From the NCBI GenBank assembly GCA_003105035.1, contig PQAL01000025.1, forward strand, positions 1 to 49,702: a stretch of DNA of 49,702 nt, written 5' to 3'. The notes under the pieces were generated by a model. The model did no database searches. It saw only the letters and a list, made by a program, of their open reading frames with translations, and was not told the DNA's origin. Origin of the DNA: Anaerolineales bacterium. Lineage in GTDB: Bacteria; Chloroflexota; Anaerolineae; Anaerolineales; UBA4823. The position numbers were made by a program, and so were the translations under genes. Within the stretch, counting starts at the first letter, position 1, and each line of letters starts with the position of its first letter. This document shows positions 25,395 through 34,310 of the stretch, one piece after another.

Positions 25395-26417
25395 ATGGCA
25401 GCTGAACACAACGTTTGGGTATTTATTGAACAGGATGAAGGCCATATCGCCGAGGTCAGCCTGGAGTTGTTGGGTAAAGCTCGTGAGATTGCCGGAAAGC
25501 TGGGCGGTGAGGTGTGGGCAGTCGTATGCAGCAGCCACATCCCTGACTTGCCCCGGCAGGTCATTCAATATGGGGCAGACCAGGTGCTGCTGGTGGACCA
25601 CCCCGAATTGGGGGTCTACCGCACCCTGCCCTACAGCCGGGCAATCACCGGGCTGGCTCGCCAATGGCAGCCATACATTTTCCTCATTGGGGCAACCCCC
25701 GTCGGCCGTGACCTGGCTCCGCGCATCGCCAGTGCTCTGAAAGTCGGCCTGACAGCCGACTGCACTGACCTACAGATCGGTAATTACACTTCAAAGAAGG
25801 AAAACACCATCTACAAGGACTTGCTCTACCAGGTGCGCCCGGCTTTTGGGGGCAATGTCATTGCCACGATCGTCAACCCGAAAACACGCCCGCAAATGGC
25901 CACCGTCCGTGAAGGGGTGATGCATAAAAATACCCCCGACTCATCTCGCAGGGGCAGGGTTGAAAAGGTAGAGGTGTCTTTTGAGCCAGGCGATTTTGCC
26001 TTGAGGGTATTAAGCCGCGAGACTCGCCAGCCCACCGTCAGGCTGAAGGATGCACCGGTGATCGTGGCAGCTGGGGCTGGCGTGGACAGCCCGGAGGAGT
26101 TTGAGCTGGTGCGCGAATTAGCCAACGTGTTGGGTGGCGAGGTGGGTGCTTCCCGCGCCGCAGTGGACGCAGGCTATATCTCCCGCGAGCACCAGATTGG
26201 TCAGACGGGCAGCACGGTGCGGCCACGCCTGTATATCGCAGCCGGCATCTCGGGGGCCATCCAGCACCGGGCTGGCATGGACCAATCCGGCAAGATCATT
26301 GCCATAAACAGCGATCCCAATGCACCCATCTTCCAGATAGCTCACTACAAGATCGTGGGCGATGTGGCAGAGGTGCTTCCCCTGCTGATCAAATCACTGC
26401 GCGAAAAAGCTCGTTAA
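25395..26417 (+). CDS. etfA: Electron transfer flavoprotein, alpha subunit
   Basis: 340-aa FAD-binding partner of EtfB. The N-terminal domain (about 5-190) has the beta-alpha Rossmann-like fold; the C-terminal FAD domain holds [12 protein letters not shown], the [22 protein letters not shown] signature (given here in parts: [19 protein letters not shown]) and the [10 protein letters not shown] segment. It begins 8 bp after etfB and is followed 13 bp later by the acyl-CoA dehydrogenase, so the electron donor and acceptor are encoded together. Confidence 0.97.
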   Translation: MAAEHNVWVFIEQDEGHIAEVSLELLGKAREIAGKLGGEVWAVVCSSHIPDLPRQVIQYGADQVLLVDHPELGVYRTLPYSRAITGLARQWQPYIFLIGATPVGRDLAPRIASALKVGLTADCTDLQIGNYTSKKENTIYKDLLYQVRPAFGGNVIATIVNPKTRPQMATVREGVMHKNTPDSSRRGRVEKVEVSFEPGDFALRVLSRETRQPTVRLKDAPVIVAAGAGVDSPEEFELVRELANVLGGEVGASRAAVDAGYISREHQIGQTGSTVRPRLYIAAGISGAIQHRAGMDQSGKIIAINSDPNAPIFQIAHYKIVGDVAEVLPLLIKSLREKAR

Positions 26418-26430
26418 AGGTGGAGTTGCC

Positions 26431-28149
26431 ATGAGCGATAATTTTTTCCTCGATAATGCAGACCTGCAGTTCCGCCTGGAGCAGCTTTGCCTGCAGGACG
26501 TATTACAGATTAAAGAGAGGGGCTATACCTATGCTGGAGAGTACCCGGCCGCCCCCCGCCACTATGCCGATGCCAAGGATAACTACCGCCTGTTGCTGGA
26601 GGTACTGGGCGAGATCTGTGCCAGGGTGATCGAGCCCCGAGCAGCTGAGTCGGACCTGGAGGGAGCCCATTATGAGGATGGCCAGGTTACCTATACGGCA
26701 GCCATGCAGGAAGGCTTGCTGGCTCTCAAACAGGCAGATTTAATGGGTGCCATGTTGCCCTGGGAGTACGGCGGCTTGAATCTGCCCGAGTCAATCTTCC
26801 AGATGATGGTGGAGATCGTCTCACGCGCGGATGCCGCCCTGATGACCGTCTTTGGGCTGCAGGAGATCTCGGCTGCCATCAACGAGTATGGCACGCCTGA
26901 GCTGAAGGCCCGCCTGTTGCCGCGCTTCAGCCAGGATGGGGCTTCAGGGGCAATGATCCTGACCGAGCCAGATGCCGGTTCTGACCTGGGTTCAATTCAG
27001 ACCAAAGCTACTTTAGATGAAGCCTCTGGTAAATGGTATATCGATGGGGTCAAGCGATTTGCCACCAACGGCTGTGCAGATATCCAGCTGGTGTTGGCGC
27101 GCAGCGAACCCGGTTCGAGCGATGCGCGTGGGCTGAGCCTGTTTGTCGTCGAGCGCGACGAGACGGTGCGCATCCGGCGCATCGAGAACAAGCTGGGCAT
27201 CCATGCCTCCCCAACCTGTGAGGTGCAATACCAGCATACCCCGGCTGAGCTGCTGGGAAAACGCCGCTATGGTTTGATGCGTTATGCCATGGCGCTGATG
27301 AACGGCGCCAGGCTGGCCGTGGGCGCTCAGGCGGTGGGCATCGCTGAAGCAGCCTACCGTGAAGCTTACACCTATGCCAGGCAGCGCCATCAGTTCAATA
27401 TGCCCATCTGTGAGCTGCCACCCGTCAGGCGCATGCTCACCTCCATGCGCGGAGAGATTGAAGCGGCGCGTGCCTTGAGCACCGAAACCGCCCGCTGGGT
27501 GGACCTGATCAAGGTATACGAACAGCTCTCGGAAGCCAGCCCAGCTCCCGACCCAGCCCTGCGGCAGAAGCTCAAACAGGCCACCAGCCTGGCTGAGACG
27601 CTCACCCCCCTGACCAAGTATTACTGTTCGGAGATGGGTAACCGGGTGTGTAATAAAGCCATGCAGGTGCATGGTGGGGTGGGCTATATGCGCGAGTTCA
27701 ACGTCGAGCGTCACTATCGCGATATTCGTGTGACTAATGTATATGAAGGCACCAGCCAGCTACAGATCGTGGCTGCCACGGGCAAGCTGCTCGGGCATGC
27801 CCTCGATGGGTTGCTGGATGAGTGGGCTGGCCTGGATGTTGGGGCTGAGCAAGTTGACCTCAAGGAACAGCTGTGCGTAGAAACCAATCTATTCAAAACT
27901 ACGACAGACTTCCTCAAGGATAAGGAACGCCAGGTGATCGATTATTACGCCTCCGATTTAGCAGATATGGCGGTTTTGCTGGTCAATGCCTGGCTGATGC
28001 TGCGCGATGCGGGCGTTTCCGAGCGAAAGGCCCATCTGGCTCGTGAATATATCACCGAGCACCTGGCCCAGGTTCAACTTGCCCGGCAGGCAATCCTGAA
28101 CTCTGCTTGCCTCGATGATGAGATCTACAACACGCTGCTTAACGTTTGA
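26431..28149 (+). CDS. Acyl-CoA dehydrogenase, long form
   Basis: 572-aa FAD enzyme that oxidises an acyl-CoA at the alpha-beta bond and passes electrons to the adjacent ETF. N-terminal helical domain (about 60-170), beta domain with LTEPDAGSDLGS, and a C-terminal helical domain with QVHGGVGYMREF and the catalytic-Glu motif VYEGTSQLQ. About 120 extra residues follow, as in long-form/AidB-like enzymes (C-terminal extension to LDDEIYNTLLNV). The start is 13 bp after etfA. Chain-length preference is unknown. Confidence 0.95.
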   Translation: MSDNFFLDNADLQFRLEQLCLQDVLQIKERGYTYAGEYPAAPRHYADAKDNYRLLLEVLGEICARVIEPRAAESDLEGAHYEDGQVTYTAAMQEGLLALKQADLMGAMLPWEYGGLNLPESIFQMMVEIVSRADAALMTVFGLQEISAAINEYGTPELKARLLPRFSQDGASGAMILTEPDAGSDLGSIQTKATLDEASGKWYIDGVKRFATNGCADIQLVLARSEPGSSDARGLSLFVVERDETVRIRRIENKLGIHASPTCEVQYQHTPAELLGKRRYGLMRYAMALMNGARLAVGAQAVGIAEAAYREAYTYARQRHQFNMPICELPPVRRMLTSMRGEIEAARALSTETARWVDLIKVYEQLSEASPAPDPALRQKLKQATSLAETLTPLTKYYCSEMGNRVCNKAMQVHGGVGYMREFNVERHYRDIRVTNVYEGTSQLQIVAATGKLLGHALDGLLDEWAGLDVGAEQVDLKEQLCVETNLFKTTTDFLKDKERQVIDYYASDLADMAVLLVNAWLMLRDAGVSERKAHLAREYITEHLAQVQLARQAILNSACLDDEIYNTLLNV

Positions 28150-28167
28150 CAGAGAAGGGGATAGTAT

Positions 28168-28956
28168 ATGGGAATACTAGATGGCAAAAATGCATTGATC
28201 TTTGGCGTTGCCAACGAGCGCTCGATTGCCTGGGGCATCACCCAGGCTTTCCATGCCCAGGGTGCCCGGATTGGTCTCAGTTATGCCGGCGAGGTTCTGG
28301 AGAAGCGCGTGCGAACCCTGGCCAAGACCATTGACTGCACTTTCGTGGAGCCCTGTGATGTATCGAGCGACGATGAAATCCAGGCTCTGACCCGCAAGGC
28401 AGCCGAGGCGTTCGGGACGGTGGACATCCTGGTGCATGCTATTGGCTTTGCTAACCGCGAGGAGCTCAGCGGGCCGTACTACCACACCAGCCGGGTTGGT
28501 TTCCACACCGCTATGGATATCAGCGTTTACTCATTCACAGCCCTGGCGCAGGCATTCCAGCCATACTTCACCTATGGAAGCTCGCTGCTCACGCTCACCT
28601 ACTACGGCTCAGAGAAGGTTGCTCCCGGCTACAACGTCATGGGTGTGGCCAAGGCTGCCCTGGAATCATCGCTGCGCTACCTGGCGTACGATTTCGGTCC
28701 CATGGGCGTACGTGTGAACGCTATCTCAGCCGGGCCGATCCGCACCCTGGCCGCCGCCGGTGTATCACGCTTCAAGGATATGTACCGGCACTTCACCGAG
28801 CTGGCTCCGTTGCAGCAGCATGTCACAATTGAAGATATCGGGGAAGTCGCCGTGTTCCTGTGCTCGAACATGGCCTCCAAGATCACTGGCGAAGTCCTGT
28901 ACGTGGATTCGGGGTACAATATTATCGGTGTCCCTGAACCGCCTGAGTGCGAGTGA
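28168..28956 (+). CDS. fabI: Enoyl-[acyl-carrier-protein] reductase FabI
   Basis: Last reductive step of fatty-acid elongation (NADH-dependent); cytosolic SDR-fold tetramer, 262 aa. N-terminal GVANERSIAWGI is the divergent FabI nucleotide-binding motif, and the active site is YYGSEKVAPGYNVMGVAKAA (Tyr-x6-Lys spacing, with TLTYYGSEKV before it). AISAGPIRT is the substrate loop. AAGGGG lies before ATG 28168, 18 bp after the dehydrogenase gene. A fatty-acid synthesis reductase inside an oxidation/electron-transfer operon is notable. Confidence 0.96.
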   Translation: MGILDGKNALIFGVANERSIAWGITQAFHAQGARIGLSYAGEVLEKRVRTLAKTIDCTFVEPCDVSSDDEIQALTRKAAEAFGTVDILVHAIGFANREELSGPYYHTSRVGFHTAMDISVYSFTALAQAFQPYFTYGSSLLTLTYYGSEKVAPGYNVMGVAKAALESSLRYLAYDFGPMGVRVNAISAGPIRTLAAAGVSRFKDMYRHFTELAPLQQHVTIEDIGEVAVFLCSNMASKITGEVLYVDSGYNIIGVPEPPECE

Positions 28957-28973
28957 GCGGCACCTGAGGTGCG

Positions 28974-29426
28974 ATGATGTTCCGCAAGAAAACCGACCCC
29001 AACCCAACTGTCCCTGCCCCGGCACTATCTACAGCTGTGCTGGACCGTATCACGTCTGTGTTGAGCTCGGGCATCACCTGGACCGGCAACCTGGGTGGGA
29101 GCGGTGGCGTGCGGATTGAGGGGACCTTCGAGGGCGAAATAGCCATCCGCGGCTTGCTGGTGGTGGGTGAGACCGGACGGGTGACGTGTCAAAACCTGCG
29201 TGCCAACACTGTTATCGTGGCAGGGGCAGTCAAAGGAGATATCACCGCTGAGCGCCTGGAGATTCGCTCCACCGGGAAGGTGTGGGGGAACGTGGTCACA
29301 GTGACCTTTTCAACGGAGGAGGGGGCTTTCCTGCGTGGACAGATCACCATGGAAGACAAGGTGGAAATCACCCTGGGAGCTCCCGCTGATGTGGTAGCGC
29401 AAGGCACCCCGCTCGATTTATCCTAG
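28974..29426 (+). CDS. Bactofilin
   Basis: 150-aa polymer-forming cytoskeletal protein. A central right-handed beta-helix of short strands (about 18-125) shows the typical GNLGGSGGVRIEGTFEGEI, VVGETGRV, VIVAGAVKGDI, LEIRSTGKVWGNV pattern, flanked by disordered ends. Bactofilins assemble without nucleotide and position cell-wall or envelope enzymes. GAGG precedes the ATG pair at 28974/28977. It is the last gene of the etf-fabI run; the next gene converges. Confidence 0.9.
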   Translation: MMFRKKTDPNPTVPAPALSTAVLDRITSVLSSGITWTGNLGGSGGVRIEGTFEGEIAIRGLLVVGETGRVTCQNLRANTVIVAGAVKGDITAERLEIRSTGKVWGNVVTVTFSTEEGAFLRGQITMEDKVEITLGAPADVVAQGTPLDLS

Positions 29427-29505
29427 GTGACCAGAGCGCAACCTAAAGAGTTTCGATCCAAAGTAAGGGGGAATATTGGAAAAACATCACCATGATTTTG
29501 CGAGT

Positions 29506-31155
29506 TTATATACTCATGGCACAGCCATCGGCGCGTGGGTCGGAGCCGCCGCATAACACCCCGGTTTCAGCATTATGTCGGATGACCTGTCCACGGCCAA
29601 ACAGCGCGCGTGCTGGTCCATTCACCGTGTACACTGAGTGCCCAAGCTGATTTAAACTTTCTGCCATCTCGAGAGAGATACCTTCTTCCAATGCCACTTT
29701 GCTTCCAGGGGTGCCATCATCAATACAGAAGCGTGGTCTGTCAAGTGCTGCTTGAGGATCTAATTTATCATCCCATAACCCCACCACAACCTGTGCATGA
29801 CCCTGTGGTTGCATATATCCGCCCATCACACCAAAACTACTATAAAGCGTATTGCGCGGTCCCGACTGATTAATACTATCGACGGTGATCATTCCCGGGA
29901 TGATGGTGTGATAGGGCCGTTTTCCTGGCATCAGGGCATTTGGATGAGATGGGTCGAGTGCGAATCCCAGGCCTCGGTTTTGCAGGCTGAAACCCCAGCC
30001 AGATGGAACAATTCCAGTACCGAAGCCCATATAATTGCTGTTAATGAAAGAACAGGCATTGCCTTCACCATCCACCACGCTGAGGTAGACGGTATCGGAA
30101 TTGGAGGTGGGTGTCCCGTGTTGCTGATCAATCTCAGCCCGGTCAGGATTGATCAGCTTGCGCCGCTCGGCGGCATACTCCTTGGAGAGCAGCCACTCCA
30201 GCGGAGCAGGGTTGAATGCTGGGTCAGCCACGTACCAGCGCGTGTCGGCAAAAGCCAGGCGCATGGCTTCGATCATCAGGTGCAGCCTTTGAGCTGATAG
30301 AGGCAGCAGGGAGGCGAGGTCATAACCTTCCAGCAGGTTGAGGGCCAGCAGCGCGGCTAGGCCTTGCCCGTTGGGAGGGCACTCCCACACCCGCAGGCCG
30401 TGGTAGGTAGTGCTGATGGGGCTATCCCAGGTGGAGCTATGGGCCGCCAGGTCTTCCACACTCAGGCAGCCCCCTGCCTGCTGGACCACATGGGCAATGG
30501 CCTCAGCAATCTCACTCTGGTAATAGGCAGCCTTGCCCCCTTCAGCAATCGCCTGCAGGGTACGGGCCAGGCCAGGGTTACGAAAAATTTCACCTTCCCG
30601 CGGAGCGCGCCCATCGATGGTCAGCTCTAGCCCGCCAGGAGCATTTCGAAGGCGTGGAGCAGCCGAGTTCCAATGATGAGCTGTGATGGGTGCGACCGGG
30701 AAACCCTGCTCTGCCAGACGTATGGCTGGCGATAGCACCGTCTGGCGTGGTAACCGCCCGTGGTGCTCCAATAAGTCACACCAGCCAGCACATGCCCCTG
30801 GGACCGTGATTGTGTACGGGTGAAACTGAGGTAGACGCTCGTCAAGTCCTTCCTTTGCCAGGCGGTCGATGCTTAAGCTGGCAGGCGACCGCCCTGAGCC
30901 ATTTAAAGCACTGACTTGACCGTAAGCGGCTGTATAGTACAGGGCGAAACAGTCGCCACCCAGGCCAGTGGAAGTTGGTTCGGTGACATTCAAGGCGGCC
31001 GCTACTGCTACAGCCGCATCGGCCGCATTGCCTCCCCGCCTCAGGATCTCCAATCCAGCAGCTACGGCCAGTGGTTGGGAGGTCGCTACCATGCCGCCCG
31101 TGCTATAGACTGCCGAGCGGCGAGAGTTGAATTTCAATTCGGAATCAATGGGCAT
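29506..31155 (-). CDS. Gamma-glutamyltransferase family protein
   Basis: 549-aa Ntn-hydrolase that transfers or hydrolyses gamma-glutamyl groups (for example of glutathione) after self-cleavage. N-terminal half: RRGGNAADAAVA and STGLGGDCF; the nucleophile is probably T355 in SDTVYLSVVD, opening the small subunit, followed by GNACSFINS and the PNALMPGKRPYHTIIP region. No signal peptide is visible, so this is a cytosolic YwrD-like form rather than the periplasmic GGT. AAGGT precedes ATG 31155. The selD terminator hairpin lies between it and the upstream selD gene. Confidence 0.92.
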   Translation of the reverse strand: MPIDSELKFNSRRSAVYSTGGMVATSQPLAVAAGLEILRRGGNAADAAVAVAAALNVTEPTSTGLGGDCFALYYTAAYGQVSALNGSGRSPASLSIDRLAKEGLDERLPQFHPYTITVPGACAGWCDLLEHHGRLPRQTVLSPAIRLAEQGFPVAPITAHHWNSAAPRLRNAPGGLELTIDGRAPREGEIFRNPGLARTLQAIAEGGKAAYYQSEIAEAIAHVVQQAGGCLSVEDLAAHSSTWDSPISTTYHGLRVWECPPNGQGLAALLALNLLEGYDLASLLPLSAQRLHLMIEAMRLAFADTRWYVADPAFNPAPLEWLLSKEYAAERRKLINPDRAEIDQQHGTPTSNSDTVYLSVVDGEGNACSFINSNYMGFGTGIVPSGWGFSLQNRGLGFALDPSHPNALMPGKRPYHTIIPGMITVDSINQSGPRNTLYSSFGVMGGYMQPQGHAQVVVGLWDDKLDPQAALDRPRFCIDDGTPGSKVALEEGISLEMAESLNQLGHSVYTVNGPARALFGRGQVIRHNAETGVLCGGSDPRADGCAMSI

Positions 31156-31171
31156 AAGCTACCTTCTTGAT

Positions 31172-31216
31172 AAAAAACACACAGAGACCAAAGTCAAGGT
31201 TGGGCTCTGTGTGTTT
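31172..31216 (-). terminator. Terminator of selD
   Basis: 12-bp stem AAACACACAGAG/CTCTGTGTGTTT with an 18-base loop; on the minus strand it ends in a run of six Ts. It directly follows the selD stop at 31231. Confidence 0.85.
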
Positions 31217-31230
31217 GATCGAAGATGAAT

Positions 31231-32304
31231 TTAAGGATTAACTGCAATCCCTTTACCTTGTGTGACTTCACCGATCACCCATATGGGTTGCTCGATTTGC
31301 GTTGCCCTGCTGAGCAGCTGGTCAAGCTTATCTTGTGCAACGGCTAGCAGCAGGCCGCCGCTGGTCTGCGAGTCAAATAGCGAAAGCTGGTCGGCCTCGT
31401 CCAGGCTCAGGTCGAAATGCACGCTGGATCCAAAATACAGGCGGTTGTCATACGTACCACCGGGGAAAATGTATTGCTCAGCGTACTTACGGGCACCGCT
31501 GATGAAAGGGATCTTCCGATATTCCAAGCGTATACCCACTCCGGAAGCTTCTGCCATCTCATAGGCATGCCCGAGCAAGCTAAATCCCGTGATGTCGGTG
31601 CCCGCCTGCAGATTAAATTCCTGCGCCAGCTCAGCGGCTGCCTTGTTCAGTTTTTTCATCCAGCCTACCGCTTCGGCTATGTCGGCTGGGTCGGCTTGCT
31701 CACGCTTGAGGGCAGTGGTGGTGGTGCCGAATCCGAGGGGCTTGGACAGTACCAGGCTATCTCCGACTTTTAAGCCCTTCTTGGTAAGCATGTGGCGCGG
31801 GTTGGTGAAGCCGATAACAACCAGGCCGTATTTCGGCTCCTTGTCTTGGACGGTGTGGCCCCCGGCGATCACCACGCCTGCCTGGCGGGCAATATCCGCC
31901 CCACCGCGCAGGATATCACTGATCACCTCGGTGGGCAGGTCAGGTGGCAGGGCGGCGATATTAAGCGCCAGGAAGGGTTTGCCACCCATGGCATACACGT
32001 CTGACAGGGCATTGGCGGCAGCAATCGCCCCGTAATCATAGGCATCATCCACTACCGGGGTGAAGAAATCCGTCGTCATCACCAGGGCGCGTTCGTCATC
32101 CAGCTGCCAGACGGCCGCGTCGTCAGGCTCCCCTAACCCGACCAGCAGGTTGGGGTAATCATTGGGGTTGAAAATCCCCTGCAGGGGGCGCAGCACCTGC
32201 GCCAGCGTTTCCGCATTCAGCTTTGATGCTCAACCAGCGCAGCTGGAGAGCGTTGTCAGGCGGATTTGCCGTCCGGAGGGTGCGTTTTCTGGTTTACTGG
32301 ACAT
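31231..32304 (-). CDS. selD: Selenide, water dikinase SelD with in-frame TGA (selenocysteine, Sec25)
   Basis: Makes selenophosphate from selenide and ATP, the selenium donor for Sec-tRNA and selenouridine. The uninterrupted frame starts only at a GTG at 32196 and would lack the catalytic N-terminus. Reading upstream without stopping at TGA (32230-32232) reaches ATG 32304 in the same frame and gives LTTLSSCAG-Sec-ASKLNAETLAQVL, the SelD motif with Sec25 in the Cys/Sec position and K28 three residues on, as in known SelD. Downstream are LGEPDDAAVW, TTDFFTPVVDD, NALSDVYAMGG and SGGLLLA. Full length 357 aa fits the family. A hairpin after the TGA supports Sec insertion. The SPFH gene lies 41 bp upstream on the same strand. 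Confidence 0.9.
32187..32203 (-). promoter_or_regulatory. selD: Candidate bacterial SECIS hairpin in selD
   Basis: Minus-strand GGCGCAG-GTG-CTGCGCC: perfect 7-bp stem with a 3-base loop starting with G. The stem begins 26 bases and the loop about 33 bases after the UGA, inside the range usually required for bacterial SECIS elements recognised by SelB. The call rests on spacing and shape only; no folding was computed. Confidence 0.6.
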
Positions 32305-32345
32305 ATTCTTCAATTCTTTAGATCATCCCTCCCTTACGGTGTCTC

Positions 32346-33380
32346 TTAGGGAGTAGGTGTTGGGGTTGCGGTGGGCAGGGTTGGCAGGGTCAACAGGTAG
32401 GGATTGTCGTTGGGGACAAGCATTACCTGGATGCCTGGGGCAAGCTCGTTGATATATTGATATAGCAACAGGTTGTCATTATTCTTGAGGGCGTTAGCGA
32501 TCATCTGTAAAGCTTTCGCCTCTGCCTCTGCCTGCACCAGGCGTGCATCAGCAGCCCCTTGGGCATTGATCACCACGGCATCTGCCTGACCTTGCGCCAC
32601 CTGGCGGGCTTGCTCAGCCTCCTGCTTCCTCTGCTGGACCACAAAAGCAGCCTGTTGGGCTAGCTGCTCAGCGATCTGCTTCTGCTCCACCGAGGCGGCG
32701 TATTCAGGCGAGAAGGTGATGTTGCGCAGGATGAAATCCACCAGGAGTAAGCCGTTTTCTGAGAGTTTTTCTGTCATCGCCTGGTTCATCTTGTTGGTCA
32801 TTTCTACGCGCTTGCTGGTGACTACTTCCTCCACCCGGTACTGCGAGACTACATCTCGGATCACCCCACGCGATAAGGGTCGCACTAATCCATCGGTGTA
32901 GCGGTCTTGCCAATTGATGTGCAGTTGGACTACCTGGGCTGGGTCGATCGAATAAAGTACCGATGCGTCCACGAAGATCTCCTGCCCATCCGCAGTTCGG
33001 GCGGTGATCGAATCATCCCCCTGGATGGAGCCTTCACTGGGGGCGATCGACATGGTGTACGTCTGGCGTGAGATTGGGTAGGTGACCACACTCTCGAAGA
33101 AGGGGATGATCCAGCGCAGCCCGGGTTGTAAGGGCTGTGGCCTATATCCACCGGGCGCGATGGCTGAGATAACCACCCCACGATCCTCCGGCTGGACGAA
33201 AACCAGGCCGGCTGCCACTGTGGTCAAAACCACCGCGCCGGCAAGGACAATCAATGTGATGGTGACCGTACCTTTGACGTTTTTATTGCGCGAGGCACGC
33301 AATATCACAATGGCTATGAGGGCAATAAAAGCCATCCAGGCGCCCGCGGCGAAAAACTTGACAATACTTGCAACATTCAT
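32346..33380 (-). CDS. SPFH/Band 7 (prohibitin-like) membrane protein
   Basis: 344-aa membrane scaffold of the SPFH family. Two N-terminal hydrophobic helices (about 8-28 and 38-62) precede the Band 7 domain (about 62-240; VQPEDRGVV, PGLRWIIPFFESV, FILRNITFSPEYA), an Ala/Gln/Glu-rich coiled coil (about 240-295) and a short Thr/Pro tail. Such proteins form rings or membrane microdomains and modulate proteases; no FtsH or NfeD gene is adjacent. AGGAGG lies 6 bases before ATG 33380. It is upstream of and probably co-transcribed with selD. Confidence 0.92.
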   Translation of the reverse strand: MNVASIVKFFAAGAWMAFIALIAIVILRASRNKNVKGTVTITLIVLAGAVVLTTVAAGLVFVQPEDRGVVISAIAPGGYRPQPLQPGLRWIIPFFESVVTYPISRQTYTMSIAPSEGSIQGDDSITARTADGQEIFVDASVLYSIDPAQVVQLHINWQDRYTDGLVRPLSRGVIRDVVSQYRVEEVVTSKRVEMTNKMNQAMTEKLSENGLLLVDFILRNITFSPEYAASVEQKQIAEQLAQQAAFVVQQRKQEAEQARQVAQGQADAVVINAQGAADARLVQAEAEAKALQMIANALKNNDNLLLYQYINELAPGIQVMLVPNDNPYLLTLPTLPTATPTPTP

Positions 33381-33559
33381 ATGGAGCCTCCTGAGCAGGT
33401 TTCCTTTCGAAATCCTGATAGATTATACCCGTATTTCTACGGGAGCTTGTTTACCGGCAATCACCGGCTCACCCTTGATTTTAATGATGTTGCAAGCTTA
33501 ATACCTGTGATAATCTGAGTTCTGGCCTGAAAAATGTGAAGTGTGATACCATCAGCATC

Positions 33560-34249
33560 ATGGGGCATGCGACAGGCCGGGTGAGGGAGATCCGTATCGG
33601 GATGGGTGGCAAGTTGGAAGCTTATATTTCCTGTCCACCTGTGCTTGTTCCCTCTCCGGGGCAGTATACCCTGGGAATAGATGCGCATGACCCAAATGCA
33701 GTTTTGAGAACGCCGTTATTTCAGCTGGAAAGAGCCGAGCATGGTTTTTGGGCAGTGCCGCTGTTTCCGATTCAATGGGCTCCTGGAACAGACCTGGATT
33801 TGGTTGGTCCGCTGGGGTATGGATTCAACCTGCCACATAACATTCTCCGTCTGGGGCTGGTGGGCATGACAGAGACCATCGCTCGCCTGATACCGCTGAT
33901 CCAGCATACAACTCAGAAGCCCACCAGTGTGGCTTTATTTACCGACCTGCCTGTGCCCATGTTACCTGCCTCTCTGGAAGTCCATCCCCTGGCTTCGATT
34001 AAAGATGAATTGAGTTGGCCGGATTTCATGGTGATCGACCTGCCCCTGGAATGCCTGGCTGGGCTACGAGATGTACTTGGGCTTGCTCACGGGCGTTCGC
34101 TGGCTTGCCCCGCGCAGGTATTGATTGCAGCTCCGTTTCCCTGTGCGGGGCTGGCCCAATGCGGGGCATGTGCCGTCCCCGGCCGGCGTGGCTGGAAGCT
34201 GGCCTGTGAAGATGGACCTGTATTTGATCTTAACGCCCTCAGGTGGTGA
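33560..34249 (+). CDS. PyrK-like electron-transfer subunit with C-terminal Fe-S cluster
   Basis: About 229 aa, resembling the FAD/[2Fe-2S] subunit of class 1B dihydroorotate dehydrogenase. An N-terminal ferredoxin-reductase-like barrel (ATGRVREIR, PSPGQYTLGID) is followed by a nucleotide-fold region and a C-terminal Cys motif C195-x5-C201-x2-C204-x11-C216, matching the PyrK cluster pattern (usually x4, x2). The usual flavin RxYS motif is not recognisable. The start is uncertain: a GTG at 33536 would add eight residues. It precedes a PyrD-like gene by 61 bp, so the two are probably partner subunits. Confidence 0.75.
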   Translation: MGHATGRVREIRIGMGGKLEAYISCPPVLVPSPGQYTLGIDAHDPNAVLRTPLFQLERAEHGFWAVPLFPIQWAPGTDLDLVGPLGYGFNLPHNILRLGLVGMTETIARLIPLIQHTTQKPTSVALFTDLPVPMLPASLEVHPLASIKDELSWPDFMVIDLPLECLAGLRDVLGLAHGRSLACPAQVLIAAPFPCAGLAQCGACAVPGRRGWKLACEDGPVFDLNALRW

Positions 34250-34310
34250 GGTGCAGCAGTGATATCCACCCATCTGCGCATAAGTTGCATGGATTTTCCG
34301 TAAGGAGCTT

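Noticed and set aside
27013-27714. 233-codon minus-strand frame
   Set aside because: Antisense to the acyl-CoA dehydrogenase, which is certain.
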